64,000 bases of DNA from Ectocarpus siliculosus. Lineage: Eukaryota > Sar > Phaeophyceae > Ectocarpales > Ectocarpaceae. Location of the stretch: NCBI GenBank assembly GCA_000310025.1, contig FN649751.1, positions 316,245 through 380,244 of the forward strand, read 5' to 3'. Positions 13,344 to 25,815 of this stretch are shown piece by piece. Under the pieces are notes generated by a model that worked only from the letters and a program-made list of their open reading frames with translations, was not told where the DNA came from and searched no databases. Made by a program: the position numbers and the translations under genes. Within the stretch, counting starts at the first letter, position 1. Every line of letters begins with the position of its first letter.

Positions 13344-16300
13344 CTTCACATTAAAAACCGCTCTGTTCTCTCTGCCCAGTACCTTCTTCTGTCAGTACTA
13401 GTCTAACACTTGACGCGGTCGATTCCCGTGGTCACAGGCTAACTTACCCAAAAAAGGTACAAAAAAATAAAAAATGGAGCCGAAAGGGTCCGCAAGCCAA
13501 TAGAAGTCAACGACAGATAGTCTAGGCCACTCCGCTCGCCTTTACACGCTATGCGAGGTAACCCTAGATTGGAAAAGTAAGAGAAAAAGGAAAAGGAAAA
13601 AGAAGAAGAAAAGGAAGAGGGAAGATGGAGAGAAGGGAGAGGGGAGGAAAAGTAGCCAGGGTTATTGACACCTCGGTTTCAAGCCGTCTTGCATCTTGAC
13701 CAAGATACAAAGGGCTCAAACAACACTACTGAAGCGGTGGTCAAACACGACTCTTCAATCCTTGCAGGTCAACCGGAACAAAAAAAATAAAGTGCGGGTG
13801 TAGGGGGACATTTCACTTCTCTCTGTTAGCATCTACGGACGATTTTCTTTCTGGTTGTTGGTGCTCACACGGGCAGCCCGGAAAACAAGTGGTGCAGGTG
13901 AGGGTGGGCTGTTCTAGATATTCTCTCTTTAGGGGTCTACGGACGCAGCGTTTCAACAAGATTGCCCGGTGCGGTGGCCTTAGGAGCGGGGAAATGGTAA
14001 TCGAGAGCGAAAAAAATCACGGGTGTACGTGAGGAAGAAAATTATTGGGCTGGCTGCTGCCACACCGATGTTTTAGCGGTTTGATGAGCGAGACTCAGTA
14101 GCACCATGGACCACAACCACAAGAAACATGGGGTGGTCTGTGTGCGATAGCTGGTCTGTGTGCGATAGTATGTACTAGTACTGTACCTGGTATATTCTCC
14201 AAGAAACGTGACACTCAACGGATACAACAGTCAACCAATGAAATCATTCGCACGGAGCCAGCCTACCAGGAGGGATCTTCTCCAGCTCTTGTTTTCCGCC
14301 GCAAAGCGAGAGAGGTCGCCCCAGCAAACGAGCGTAACGTAGAACATTCCCGCCATCGACATGGAAGAATGGCCAGAGGGGAAGCTTCTGATGCTCTTGG
14401 CCTGCACACGTACGGATACGGATACACGGGAGGGGGGCGAGAGGGAGCAGACACAAAGAGGGGGGGGGGGGGGGGGGGGGGAAGGGGGGGGNNNNNNNNN
14501 NNNNNNNNNNNNNNNNNNNNNNNNNNNNNNNNNNNNNNNNNNNNNNNNNNNNNNNNNNNNNNNNNNNNNNNNNNNNNNNNNNNNNNNNNNNGGGGGGGGG
14601 GGGGGGGGGCAAGGCAGGTGGATCAGGCACAACAACGAAACAGACCTCGAGCGGAGACGAACAGCACAATTAAATCCAAACGTAACCGCCGGAGAAAAAC
14701 AACAGCTGCGACAATCTCAAATCCAGCCAACCACAACAACTCCCACATACCGGTGGGCCTCACCTTTAAAGACATCACGTTGCTCCCGCCGTGCTCCACC
14801 AGAGCCCTAAGGGCGGCGTAATTTGGGCGAGGCCTCCCGACCATGAACTTGATGGCGTCCGTGAGAGTAACAGAAAGCCCCAGGCAGAACACGAGGCCGA
14901 GGATCACGTCGGCCAGGCTCGCCGCTCCTCTGTACAGCCCGACTGTTCGGACGAATAATAACGCGGCGGGACTTGTAACGTTTCGTGTCTTACGGGAGGG
15001 GGGGCGGTCAACTCGCACTCAGGAACTAAGCTGGCATGCTTGCGGACGTATCGTATTGGCACTCCATGTGGACGTAAATGTGGTTCCGATCGAAAGACTC
15101 CAATCTTTCCAGAGAGCAGAGAGCCGTCATGGGAAGGTCTCAGACCATTTCATATCAGCCAACTGGTGAAAAGGGAGCGGCCGTGCTCCCGCAGCGGCGA
15201 AGGTTGAGAACCGCACAAAAAAAATCCAATCCGCCAGACATTCTTGTTCAAAGTTCGGCCCACCACATGAAACAGCAGTGGGCACAGGTCCCACGCCAGT
15301 AACACTAACCCGGAATACCCGGGGGTAAAACCCGTCTATTTCCCACGGAAACGAGAGAACCAGCGAAAAAGAACAAAAAGTCATCACAGCAAGCAGCATC
15401 TGAGCCGCGTAGTTACAAACGAGCAAAACCCGATCGCCATGTCAAGAACGTCGAACCTATTATAGTACGCCCCTTACGGTACACAGCACACGTGCAAGAT
15501 AACGGCTGGCGTTAAGAATATAAAGACTGTTCAGATGTACGCAGCACCCGTTCAAGGTACCGACTGACACCCGTGCAAGATACCGACTGATTTCAAGACC
15601 TGTCAAGACTCCGAATACATTACGCACGTTTGGCGAGGACCTGGCGCACCGCGACGAAGGCGGCCGGGATCACGAAGTAGACAAACCAAAGCTGAAACTC
15701 GTCGACGGTTTCATGCGGCGATTTTCCCGCCTGCATCCCTTTGCAACATCCGCTGCTCCAGCGCGAGGGTACGACAGGGCGAGAGAATGAAGGAAGGCGC
15801 GCACGAGGAGAGGACGAAAATGTCGGCAGAGTTCAATACACCAGTAGGGATCCGCAGAAACAAAGGTCAATATCTCGGGTCGAGGGAGGGTCCACTTGTT
15901 ACCACGTCGTATCGTCGCCATTGTCGAGTACAGATTCACTATGTGTGTAGAGATTGGAGTAGGGGCCTCGGTGGAGCCAAAGCCGCAGTAGGACCAGCCG
16001 TGTCTCTCAACCCAATCTTGGTAGTTTTCGTGAACAGTTGAGTCTTCCCACAGCAGTACCATACATACCCGCATTCATGTAAGGATACGGATTCGCACTG
16101 CTGCACGTACACCGCCTTGCATCGTATCACATCATACCATACCATACCATACCACATCATACCATACCGTACCACATCATACCTTTCGGACTGGATTGCA
16201 CATGACGACAGGTCGCTCGCCGTACACCACTCTGCTCCAAGGCCAACTGGGAACCCGTTGATGCCCTCCTTGTTGTTCTGCGGGTCGGCCGATGGGTGGT

Positions 16301-17835
16301 GAATGACTATGATTGGCTGGGCGGGGGGAGAAAACGCTTGAACTTACTGCATGACCTTCCTCACAACCCCTGCAGGATAGACTAAGACTACAGCAGTAGC
16401 GTACAGCAGACACCTACGGCCGGTAGTTTCTACTGAGTACTTGTACGATACGGAGATTCTCCATCATCTTACACTGTGACTATTTGGAAGATAAACACTA
16501 CCAGTACAAGTACAAGTATTTAGTAGTGCCACCTGCTTAGCATCTACACACGTTACCCTGGTGTCCTCTCCCCAACACCTTCACGCGAGAGAACCGCTAC
16601 AGTACAAGCACGGCATAACGTCGACATTACCCCTGATTTTGACTATGCATATGCATTCAACACAGGTTTTGCCCTGCCTGGCAGCATGTGTGTGTACTAC
16701 CCGGTCTCTCGAAACGAAAGACGGTATGAAAAGGAGGTGAAAATCTAAAATTTGAAAAAAAAAAAATTTGAAACGTCACCGCCTCACATCTGTAGGTATG
16801 ATTTGCTAAGCAGTAGTTAGTTGAACTGCACCAACGGTCGCAGTATGGCACCCCGTACTTTGGCCGAGGTGCGGAGGAGTCTTGTCGGTGGGGGCATGTA
16901 ACATCGACTAACCATGGTACAATATTGGTTTTAATGCAAGGGTTCTTGACAAGCACCTGTTTTTCTTCAAGGTAGCCAAGAATTCTTAAATCTGGCGTTG
17001 CCCTTTTTGTTTTGGCGCCATTTTATTCGTTAGCAGAGCGGCGCCATAACATAGCTATCATTCGCCTGTTCGGTGAATTCTAAACACATAACATATCTCC
17101 GTGATAGCTGGAGAGAAGTGCTGTCTTCGGCGACTGATGTCTTGCTTTCGAGAACCATGTGCACACGTGCACGCGAATGCACCTGCTGCAGTCGCAGGCT
17201 AGTGTACGCCAGAAAAATAAAACCGAAATGTTCTCACCCCAGCTGTGCCTCTCCTGCCCCAAAACAAAACTTTTGATACTGGCGAATAAAATATGGGTGG
17301 CGTTGTTGTTTACCATACCTGGGTCAAGACGACCGCAAGTAGCCCTGGCTAGGCCAATCGCTGCCATGTGTGGCGAAGCAGCACCAGACCGCGGAACATC
17401 GTCATCGAAGAATCAGCAGCAACAAACAGCAGCACAGCAGCAAACAGGATGCTTGCGCATGCATGTATGTAACGGCACATCATGAAATAAGAAAGAAAAC
17501 AAGCTCACCTCGGGTACGAATTGCTCGTACTCGGAAAAGCAGGCCTGCACGAGCGAAACAACGGCTAGTCCCACCACCACGCCGACGAACTCTGGCACCC
17601 TCCACCTGCGGATGCGGTCGGCCGAAGACACGGCCGCAGCCGAACGCCCCCCTTCGCTGCTCCCCATCCCAAACAAGCCGAGCAAGAAGTTGCTGTCCCC
17701 GCAGATCGGTGCCGGCTGGTGCTTCGCACACGCCGCCGTTCCGCCTGTAACGCTCCTCCCGCTTGTTGTCTGCACAGCGGAGTACGACTTCTGGCGATCA
17801 GCAGCCAGCATCATCGAACGAACAGCTGAATTCAA
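12507..17835 (-). CDS. Lipid phosphate phosphatase (PAP2 family)
   Basis: An integral membrane enzyme that removes phosphate from phosphatidic acid and related lipid phosphates. Exons in order of translation: 17835-17509, 15730-15628, 14927-14764, 14401-14267, 13278-13201, 12776-12507; all phases agree, giving about 358 residues. The three PAP2 catalytic motifs are intact: KFMVGRPRP (KX6RP), FPSGHSS (PSGH), and SRIRDFWHFQDD (SRX5HX3D) formed across an exon junction. Hydrophobic segments are visible: EFVGVVVGLAVVSLVQACF in exon 1, WFVYFVIPAAFVAV in exon 2, a helix before KX6RP, and one before the SR motif. The C-terminal tail is Gly/Asp-rich and presumably cytosolic. A 100-base assembly gap (14492-14591) lies in an intron and costs no coding sequence. 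The start is taken as the first Met of the open frame; Met at residues 8 or 9 would also serve. Confidence 0.9.
13312..13575 (+). repeat. Dispersed repeat family B, copy 1
   Basis: It resembles 61388-61655 in the same orientation: a (GTT)n or GTTGTTG start, a shared AACACTTGACGCGGTCGATT block, then a GGGTCCGCAAG block, then a GACAGATAGTCTAG block. GGTCGATTCCCG is close to a Pol III B box, so a SINE is possible. It lies upstream of an LPP exon and in antisense to the gene. Confidence 0.65.
14492..14591. other. Assembly gap (100 N) in a poly-G tract
   Basis: Runs of G flank the gap on both sides (14461-14491 and 14592-14609), so the missing part is probably a homopolymer that defeated sequencing. 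It lies in an LPP intron. Confidence 0.95.
16124..16183 (+). repeat. TACCATACCA short tandem repeat
   Basis: An irregular array of CATAC/CATCATAC units inside the first LPP intron. Confidence 0.85.
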
Positions 17836-18566
17836 ATGGTTGTTCGGTTCTTTCGGTCCGGGGGCAAGGTACGCTCCACGCTGCGCGTGTTGGTTGTCGT
17901 GATGTTACTAGAGTAGAGAGTAATGACGCGGAGTATCGTTTGCAATTATATAATGTTCCTTCCGTGAATTTTTAGAACAAGGGCCAACCATGGTCAAAGA
18001 ATCACTGCTCATCATACGTCACGTCTAATGCCCCCACCACCACAGCACTTTGATGTTGTCCAAGCGATCACGTCGCGAACTAGACTTACCCGTAGGCTGG
18101 TCGAGAGAGGCCACCTACACGCCACACACCTCCCAATGTGGGTAACAGGCTCTCTCAGCACCACCAGGTCGTTCGCATTGCAATGCATGCATTATACTAG
18201 AAATAGACCGGGATCGGAGATGTGTGTTCTTGATCGTAGATCGCAAACATGCGGCGCAATTTCTCGCTTGGCCTCTTGGCCTCCAAGCAAGTACCAGGTG
18301 CTGCTCCACTTTTCCCGCGTCCTTCCTCTGGTTTTCTCCACGAGTTTACACACTCAGCCACCAACAAGCTTTGGGAAGGAACTGCAAGGTGTGTCAAGAG
18401 TCTCGAGATGACGCAGATGCTTCCACGACAGGGTGGATTTGGTACTCTGTGTAGCAAGTATGTAGCGCGTGACCTGCAAATCCAAGCATCTCACACTCAA
18501 TCATCTAGAGTTACATGTCCCTCCCTCGGTGTCCGCGCCCCTTGCACCATGCTCGCAACATCATAG
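17836..18566. promoter_or_regulatory. Putative shared promoter of LPP and LSm10-like genes
   Basis: These 731 bases separate two divergent start codons (17835 minus, 18567 plus). No TATA element is convincing. The role follows from position only. Confidence 0.4.
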
Positions 18567-20673
18567 ATGGCAGGGAGAGCAGGCAATCGGCCGCAACCCA
18601 GGCAGAAGAAAACTTCGCCCCTGGAGAAAACTCTTGCCATTTTGATTCAGGTGAAGATAGGCAAAATCATCTGTACTGGACGCTACTCTGTACACTACTC
18701 AGAGAGTGCGTGCTGCACTTCTGAACATAGATGCACACATGCATTAACACACTTATCCTATGTAGCTGTTGTAGTGAGTGCGATGGCCGGGACCACTACT
18801 ATTGGCGTTGAAACTCTGTGATTGGTGTTGCAACTCGGTGTGGAATGAAATACAGAGTGTACACACAGGCATTCACCGACCACTCACTGCTGTTGCCATA
18901 TTCCGCTGTCGGCTGACAGAGCATGCGAGGGAACAAGATAGTGGTGGAAATGAAGAACGACGCCGAGATCTCTGGTATCCTGGAAGAGACAGATCGAAAC
19001 ATGAAGTGAGTGCGTGAGCCTCGAACCAGGGACTCGATCTCGATCACAGATAGACACCTTTCGTAAGGCTGAGCAACCATTAATGGCACCATCCGTTGTC
19101 GACAGCTTTTAGGGCAGCAACGGTATGGTTGGCTGCGTACGGGCTGACGTGCTCGCGCGCTGGACCTGCGCCGAGGTAGGATCGACGCATTCCTTGATTA
19201 GACCAAGAGCGATTGATGATTCATCATGGGTTTGTCCGAATGCCAGTATACTGCTGTTCTTGCGGTACACATTCATCCACGGTACAACAAGTCACGAGAG
19301 CGAGCAGACCACGCTGAGCTCCAACTGGCATTGTTGCACCACTATTTGTTGCAGCCCCTTTCACTGATAGCGCCTCGCAGCTTCTTCTACTCCCGGCAAG
19401 GTTTGGTGCCTTTCAGTAGAAGAGCCCCGATGACCGGGGCACACAGAAAAACGTCCGCAGAACGCTAGAAGAACGATGTTGAGACTCCCTCATGGGCGGC
19501 CGAAAGAAGTTGTTAACCTCACGCTACCCTTCTTCGCGCCTTCTCTAATCCCGATTGACCTCGCAAACTCTCGCGTGCTGGACGTTCATGGACCACACTT
19601 GGCATCACAGCTTGTCTATGGTGGACGTCCGCCAGACGAACCCAGATGTGAGCGAAACTGGGCAGCCGAGACCATCGTGCAGCAGCAATCACGCTTGAAG
19701 TCTGACGTTGAAGAGCCACAGATTGTCACCCACGGATGCTGCCCCAGCGAGAGCTCCGCGCTGTATCCCGTTGTGCCAGATGGTACCGAAAGTCGCCTGT
19801 AAGACAACAGATACAGCGGAAAGCCGTACTGATCGTTTTGCCCGCTCCCCGTTGTCCTATCATGGCAGGCAGAATTCGATTCTGAAAACCTTTGAGGCAC
19901 CGAGAATCGTCAAGAAGAAACAGGCACAATCGGAAAGCCCCGCTGATCAGCGCCCCCCCCCCCTTGGCCGAATACCTCACATCGCTTCGCGGTTGGTACT
20001 GTGATAGCCTGGTCCGGTGAAAACCAGGCGTGCTCCGTCCCGGCTTTGAAGGGGTGCGAGACCAATGGTCTAGCGATTACTGCGTGCACGGCTATGAGTA
20101 CCCCCCCCCCCCCCCTGCCATTGCCCGCACCGTGGCAGAGCCTGATTACAAAAACCTTAAATTCTTCCCTGCCCCTGCTTGCCAGGGCTCGGTGAGGAAG
20201 ATGGACGTGGTCTTAGTCCAAGGAAAGATGATCAGATACGTCCACATCCCCGACAAAGTGGACGCCATCAGCAATTTGCAAAAACACGTGAGTTTTTTTT
20301 TCAGCCCTGACGTTTACGCCGCCGTTGGCACGCTATCGTAGCGTTTTATAGTAGCCGCCGAGGTTCAACGGGCGCCTTTTGTGCCCCACGTTTACATTTT
20401 CCTTGCGTCATCTTCCGTTCACAGCGTTTTTCATGCGCATTTGCAAACAACGTGGCCGTAGCTAGAAGTCTGAGGGTGTTCCCTGGATGCGTTCGTACGA
20501 CAAAAAATAGTTTGTATGTACTCTTTCCTGTGCATCAACATTTTCGAGGTAAATGCCTTTTTTCCGCACCTGTCCCCGATTTCGCAACATGCCGCTTGCA
20601 GATGCGCACGATGGACCAGCAAGGCTACCATCGCAACATGCTCAAACCGAAGCTGTCACAGGCACCTCCATAG
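18567..20673 (+). CDS. Sm/LSm-fold protein, closest to LSm10 of the U7 snRNP
   Basis: Exons: 18567-18650, 18920-19005, 19118-19175, 20186-20287, 20602-20673; phases agree and give about 133 residues. The Sm1 part reads LEKTLAILIQ, then GNKIVVEMKNDAEISGIL, then ETDRNMN. The Sm2 part reads VVLVQGKMIRYVHIPDKV. The N-terminal TLAILIQ before a Gly-rich turn and the RYVHIPD signature resemble animal LSm10 (123 residues in human), which replaces SmD1 in the U7 particle for histone mRNA 3'-end processing. LSm2 or SmD1 paralogues are the alternatives: they share the general fold but lack RYVHIPD. The 58-base third exon is the least certain part. The last intron-bearing stretch before 20186 carries SINE-like copy 3. 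The tail MRTMDQQGYHRN has no known function. Confidence 0.65.
19964..20115 (-). repeat. SINE-like dispersed repeat, copy 3 (head only)
   Basis: Minus strand. It starts with a G run (C at 20101-20115), followed by the same A-box-bearing head as at 4433 and 59424, and is cut off at another C run (19953-19963). It lies inside the third intron of the LSm10-like gene. Confidence 0.6.
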
Positions 20674-21793
20674 CCTTGGTGGCAATGAAGGGTTAGCGTT
20701 TCCGTCTATGCATAGACCTCCGGTGTGTGTGTGTTCGTTGTTTTTGCTTATTTTCGTCGCTCCAGTTAGCTGCCCAACGGCCTTGCCTCGCTAGTGTAGA
20801 ACTCCGAACCCGTGGTTACACAGGCAGCAGGATATTTACTTCACCGTGTGGTGCGCTCGCCGGACGTGGAATTTAGTAGTGATCGTTTTTCGGCCAAGCT
20901 TGCCCAGCTGAGTATCGGTTCGGAATGCTTCAGGTTCAATTATTTGCTGTCGCATTTAAGAACGTTGAAACGGGACCCTTTCGGTTCATAATGCCAACGA
21001 TAGCGTGGCACTCCCAGATTGTTGCAGAGCCCGTAATCGCAGTTTTGATTTTGTATGTATATTTCTTGCCGTTGCGGGAGGATCCCTCGAGGTTGCCGTG
21101 TAGTTGTGGAGGCCTTCCGTGGGTGCCAACCCACGAGTTTGAGGCACGTGGGCGTTCTTTGTTGAAGGTCCAAGAGCAACTGTAGAGCAGAGGTGTGAGC
21201 CCAGAATTAGAAGCACAAAGGGTACCAAGCCACGAAATTGGGGTACGTGGGCGTCTCTTTGCTGAAGGTTCGAGAACTAGAGAATGTGAGCCCAGAATTG
21301 TACCAAGTGTAATTTTCCTATGCATGGTGGGGTATCGACAATGGTTTGTCGAGCTTGCTGCGAACCGGGATGCTTGACCACCTCCGCATAGCCACATGCA
21401 CCGATATCCCGCACCAGTCTTGGGCAACTCGGGCGTGGGCAACCCGCAACAACAGAACAAGCACGCACTCAAAGGCGTTGTGCCAACGTCCACCAACCAC
21501 CTACAGTATTCGCACATTGGCAAGCGCACTGCTTGAACACCACCGCAGTTCAACGTCTTCGATGGCCCCGAAAGGGCCACATGGTTATCTCAACTCTTCT
21601 TCCTGTCGTTGCGCAGCGGTACTATCAGACTGGTCAATGGGTGCTGTCCAGTCGCTTCACCGACTTTTCGCTTTGTCTTTGATTTTTTTGCAGTTTATCT
21701 ACGACTTTGCACTTTGTATTCGAGCCGTACACCACCAACCGGGTGTTCGGCGAGAAAAAGGATCGCCTCTATGTGCTTACCCCCCCACCCGTT
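20674..21793. other. Intergenic, between convergent genes
   Basis: No gene is seen. Bases 21120-21303 hold two diverged copies of a unit of about 100 bases (shared blocks: CACGTGGGCGT or TACGTGGGCGT, and TGTGAGCCCAGAATT). Confidence 0.6.
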
Positions 21794-24700
21794 CTACCCC
21801 AGCGAAGCCCCCCAAGCCCTTTCCGCCGCACCGAAGTAGCGACCCCCGTTTCCCGGTCGCGACGTTTCATTCTCTTCCCCGAGACCCCTACCATGGACTC
21901 CGCCGACGCCGTTACCGTTGCCGTCACCGCCCGGGTGCTGCTCCCGAGCAACGCCCCACGCCGCTGGGGACTGTTGACGGCTTCTGCTCGTCCACTCGCC
22001 GGGAAAAACGGCGGCCTTTTCCGCGGCGCGTCGCTCCACCGTTTTCTGGAGGAAGTAGAAGGAGTCCCTCCGTTCTTCGAGGCGCTGACGCCTTTTGTTT
22101 GTCATCGTTGTAGGACCGCCGGGTGCGGACAGCGGGTGGAATGGGTGGGTTGAGATGGCTGCGGCGATTGTTGTTGAATGACATAATTGGTTGTCGACGA
22201 CGGTATCGGAATTTTGACATAGTGGTTTTATCATGAACTCTTGCCGTGATGGTGGCATCCCGCATGGCGAAATGTAGCCGTCGATTCCATCGGCCTACCT
22301 CAAATCTCGGTCAGATTGAAACCATTCCCCCTTCAACAAGCACCCCACTCGAAACTGAGTTATGCTGCGCAAGTCACACCTTGCCTGCATCCATCACCTT
22401 GAGCTACATACAACACCCGGAACCTGGAAAAAATGCAGAACGTCCGGAGCTCGCCCGCCGCATACGTTCCTTCGAGCTCTATCGTACAGGGTACCTTGCC
22501 CTTGGTCATCGACTGGCACCTGCTTTTAGAAGAAACCGCTCTTCCATCCCACGGGGCACCGTCGTGCAGCAGCCACTCCCCGCCCTCGGCTCCGTCTTCA
22601 CTTTCTGCTCCCCCCACAGTAGCGCTCTGTGAACATAGACAAACCAACGACGCCATCGAACAGCGGGCGAAATGATGTGAATGTCATCAATCGCTGCGCG
22701 TGCAAGTTAAATTTTGCCTGACATACTCTGTGTATTGACCTCCCTTTTGTCTGAACGTCGCCTGCTGTTAACGCGGGATGGGCCATGTAAACGGGCACTT
22801 TGCTAAGCAGTTTTACGCTTCTGTGGTTCAAGAGTTTCCCGGATTGGTAATTTTTTCCGCGCAACACAGTACATCTAGTGCGAAAAACGACCACCACACA
22901 GTGCGCTTCGATGAGTGACCTGATGCCAAATAGCCCCCCCGAGAACATAAGTTCGCCCATTGTCAACACACACTGTATAGAATGACTGGGATTCATTCGT
23001 GGAGGATTTTTTTGCGCCATGCATGCGCTCTTGGGCTGTCTACCGCGCGCGTGAACGCCCATAGGGGCACCACCGGACAGTCTCTTGCTCCCCGACCCGA
23101 TACGATCACCTGAGCCTGTTGGGATTCTTTGACGATGTTGGAGAGTACCCTCAGGTACTCGTGCTTCCTTATTCCCATCAGCTGGCTATCGTTATTTTCC
23201 ACCTGGTAGGCCACCATTCCCAACTGGAATGGTAGACGTATTTATACACAACCAGAAGCAGCACGCAAAGTTTTGGTAAAAATGACTGCAAGTGATTTTC
23301 GTTCTATGTGTTACGGTTGCGGAGTGCCTCGTGGTCGACATAATAACTCCTTCAACCTGAACCAAGCATGTGTAGTCAAGGTTGATATTCATGGGCCCTT
23401 CGCACAAAGATGTGACCGGCCCCCTCTTTAGGCTACAAGTTTGAAAGTTACTGTAGGTTTTGTTGCCTCACCGCGATGATGACGACAACCACAGTTCCAC
23501 GCACGTGATGCCGCATCGTTAGGGCCAGGCCATCCAAGTGAGTCGACAGCCGCCAGCCCCAGGCAAGCCCTACAGCCCCCGTAACAATGCTCAGAGCAAC
23601 CTGGTGGACAAACCGACTGCAAGCGTACACCCTGCAGGGGGTGGAGTACGCAAAACAAGCGGCATTCAGTTGCGCTGAGGGTCGGTTCTTTGGAGGGACA
23701 AAACGGTTTTTGTTGTAGAACCTGACGACAGGCAGTTGTGGGCTTCGAATCGAGTGGGCGACCACGGCAATCCAGTCTTTTTCAAATACATTTTCGTTCC
23801 ATGTACGCTTGGCTGCTAAATAGTCTAGTGTAGACGCCTAGACTATTCCCTTCGGTAGGATGAATGTTTGACGCAACAACCGGGGTCAAACGGGAGTAAT
23901 TCGTTCCCCACTGTCCTCCTGCGGTGCTTGCCTTCAAGCTTTGGCGCCAAAAGGGTCCAGAGCCCCCCCCCATCCCCCTTCTTCGTGTGCGCACGACTAC
24001 ACGCCTTTCACTTCTAGCCTTGATGCAGTCTATTTCATTCGTCGCCTGCAGTGAAAGAAGACGTGCCCGAGCTGTCGCATGACGCCGAGAACGATATGTA
24101 CTGATACACAGCAATCTGTCTCTACTCTACCGGACCATTTCCACATCATGCAAGACCACATCATTCGGCAGGACACATGCCGCGCGGATCGAAAGAGCTC
24201 TTGACGCCCGACCGACCCAAAGCAAATATATATATATATTGTCAAGACCATAGAACACCCTCTCCCACTTCCGTCAACAAATACCCCCAGGGTGTACGCA
24301 CCTTGTGAATCCGACGAAAGCGATGTACCCGAGAGCAAGTAGCCTTACGAGCGGCTGCACTCCGTCGTCGCCCCCGCTGTCGGTGCTGCTTCCGTTGCTC
24401 CCACCCGATTCAGCCCACCACCCTGCCACCACCGTCGCCATGTGGGTCTCTAGAGAAGGCAGGCCGTGGCTCGTTTCGTAACGGTCGGTCAGCGGCCGCA
24501 GCCGCTGGTCGTACATGAACGGACGTGGCGCTGAGAGGACGAGGCGGAGGAGAGCCGCGCCGGCCATGTTGATGCAGCACGCCCAGAAGAAGTGGAAACC
24601 TTGGGTGGTTCGTGATTGGTATCGACATTCACGAGATGATCGTCCCGAGTTCATGGGGGGGGTGGATCGAGACCACTAACGAGAACCGAGGTCAACTTGT

Positions 24701-25815
24701 GACGAAGCTGGAAAATATTCTGTACGGAATAGCTTAAGACCTTAACACGGGTGACAAACTACTTGTATGATCCGAAGCTCATCGAAGTTGGATTTGTGCC
24801 CCTCAAGTCCGATTCCATGTTCGACCTTGGTAATCGGTGTCTCTATGGACATAGCGTTGATTATCTCGCGCACCCTTCGTTTTTCTCTGGATTGTAAATC
24901 CGAAAGACCTGGTGTCGACCCTGTAGCCAACTAGACGTCCTCCCCAAGCACGAAATTCTTTGTATGGGTCTCCACGTCATCGGACACCAAGCACAGCAGT
25001 TCCCGTACGAACCACAAAACGAATTTGTGCACTCTCTACTTTCGTCCGCCCGTACACATTCTACCCGCAGAGAATGTGGTATTATGGCAGGTTGGGACTT
25101 CACGTGAAGTCGGTAAACACGTACAAGGCCAGACTAGCCGCTCAGCACTGGAACCAAGTTCATGGAAGAGATTGGTACCTTCGTTCCTTACTGCAGACTG
25201 CGAAGAATCCGGATGGTGCTTGCCTTTGCAGCTGAAACGGACTGGGAGGTGCGTCAACTTGACGTGAAGATACTGCTTTTACGGTTCATTATATATTATG
25301 GGACCTGTGGTACATGTATCCCGGCACGTCGCAGCAGGGAGCTGACGCCCACCGACGCTAGTCGGTGTTATTGCTCGTAAAGCTGTTATTTGCTCGTGTA
25401 GCAGGTAGCAACAGTCGTAGACCACAGCAGTGCTTCGGTGCCGATGATGCGATTGTGCGAACACAGCGTATATAAATGTGGCCAACACAGACAGATGGAC
25501 AAGTCTAGGCCATAAGCCAGCAGTATCCAAGGTACGAGAAGGACAGTCTTATGCACAAGGATAGTCCGAAGAGACCACAAGGAGTGAGGTTGATCACCGA
25601 ACGTCGAGACAAGAGACACACTTATGAATCGTAGACGGCGACACACGAGATATAACACAGGCGTCTCTACAAAGGAGAGGCGTAAGCATATTCATTTCCA
25701 GAACGATCATGATCTCACCAAATCGTTGGCAGCCCAAAAAGAAGGCAAACCAGGTGATGATGGATACATCTCTGAGCGGGTGATGGGAAACAACGCGTGA
25801 CAGGTTGTTTTGCAT
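21794..25815 (-). CDS. Divergent PAP2-fold membrane protein
   Basis: Exons in order of translation: 25815-25719, 24599-24302, 23631-23472, 23223-23110, 22626-22495, 22084-21794; phases agree and give about 363 residues. PAP2 hallmarks are recognisable but altered: RLVLSAPRP for KX6RP, GLPSLETH where PSGH is expected, and ACSRFVHQVAL for SRX5HX3D, with helices between (DVSIITWFAFFLG, FHFFWACCINMAG, VTGAVGLAWG, GTVVVVIIALGMVAY). It probably sits in an internal membrane; whether it still removes phosphate is open because motif spacing differs. The last two exons (a polar, charged tail) are the least sure. Start at the first in-frame Met (25815); an earlier exon is possible. Intron 1 contains Copia fragments. 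The donor at 23109 (GTGATC) is weak. Confidence 0.7.
24770..25300 (+). mobile_element. Decayed Copia-type reverse transcriptase fragments
   Basis: On the plus strand, antisense to the host intron, stretches such as IEVGFVPLKSD and DWEVRQLDVK match the Copia RT region, but the fragments lie in the wrong order relative to an intact RT. It is an old, broken and rearranged fossil with no LTRs seen. Confidence 0.6.

Noticed and set aside
15939-16302. Tyr/Met/Trp-rich small frames
   Set aside because: Translations of the TACCATACCA short repeat.
19020-19082. tRNA-like sequence on the minus strand in a short LSm10-like intron
   Set aside because: It has a GGTTCGAGGC box but no pairing T stem or acceptor stem; too weak to call a tRNA or SINE.
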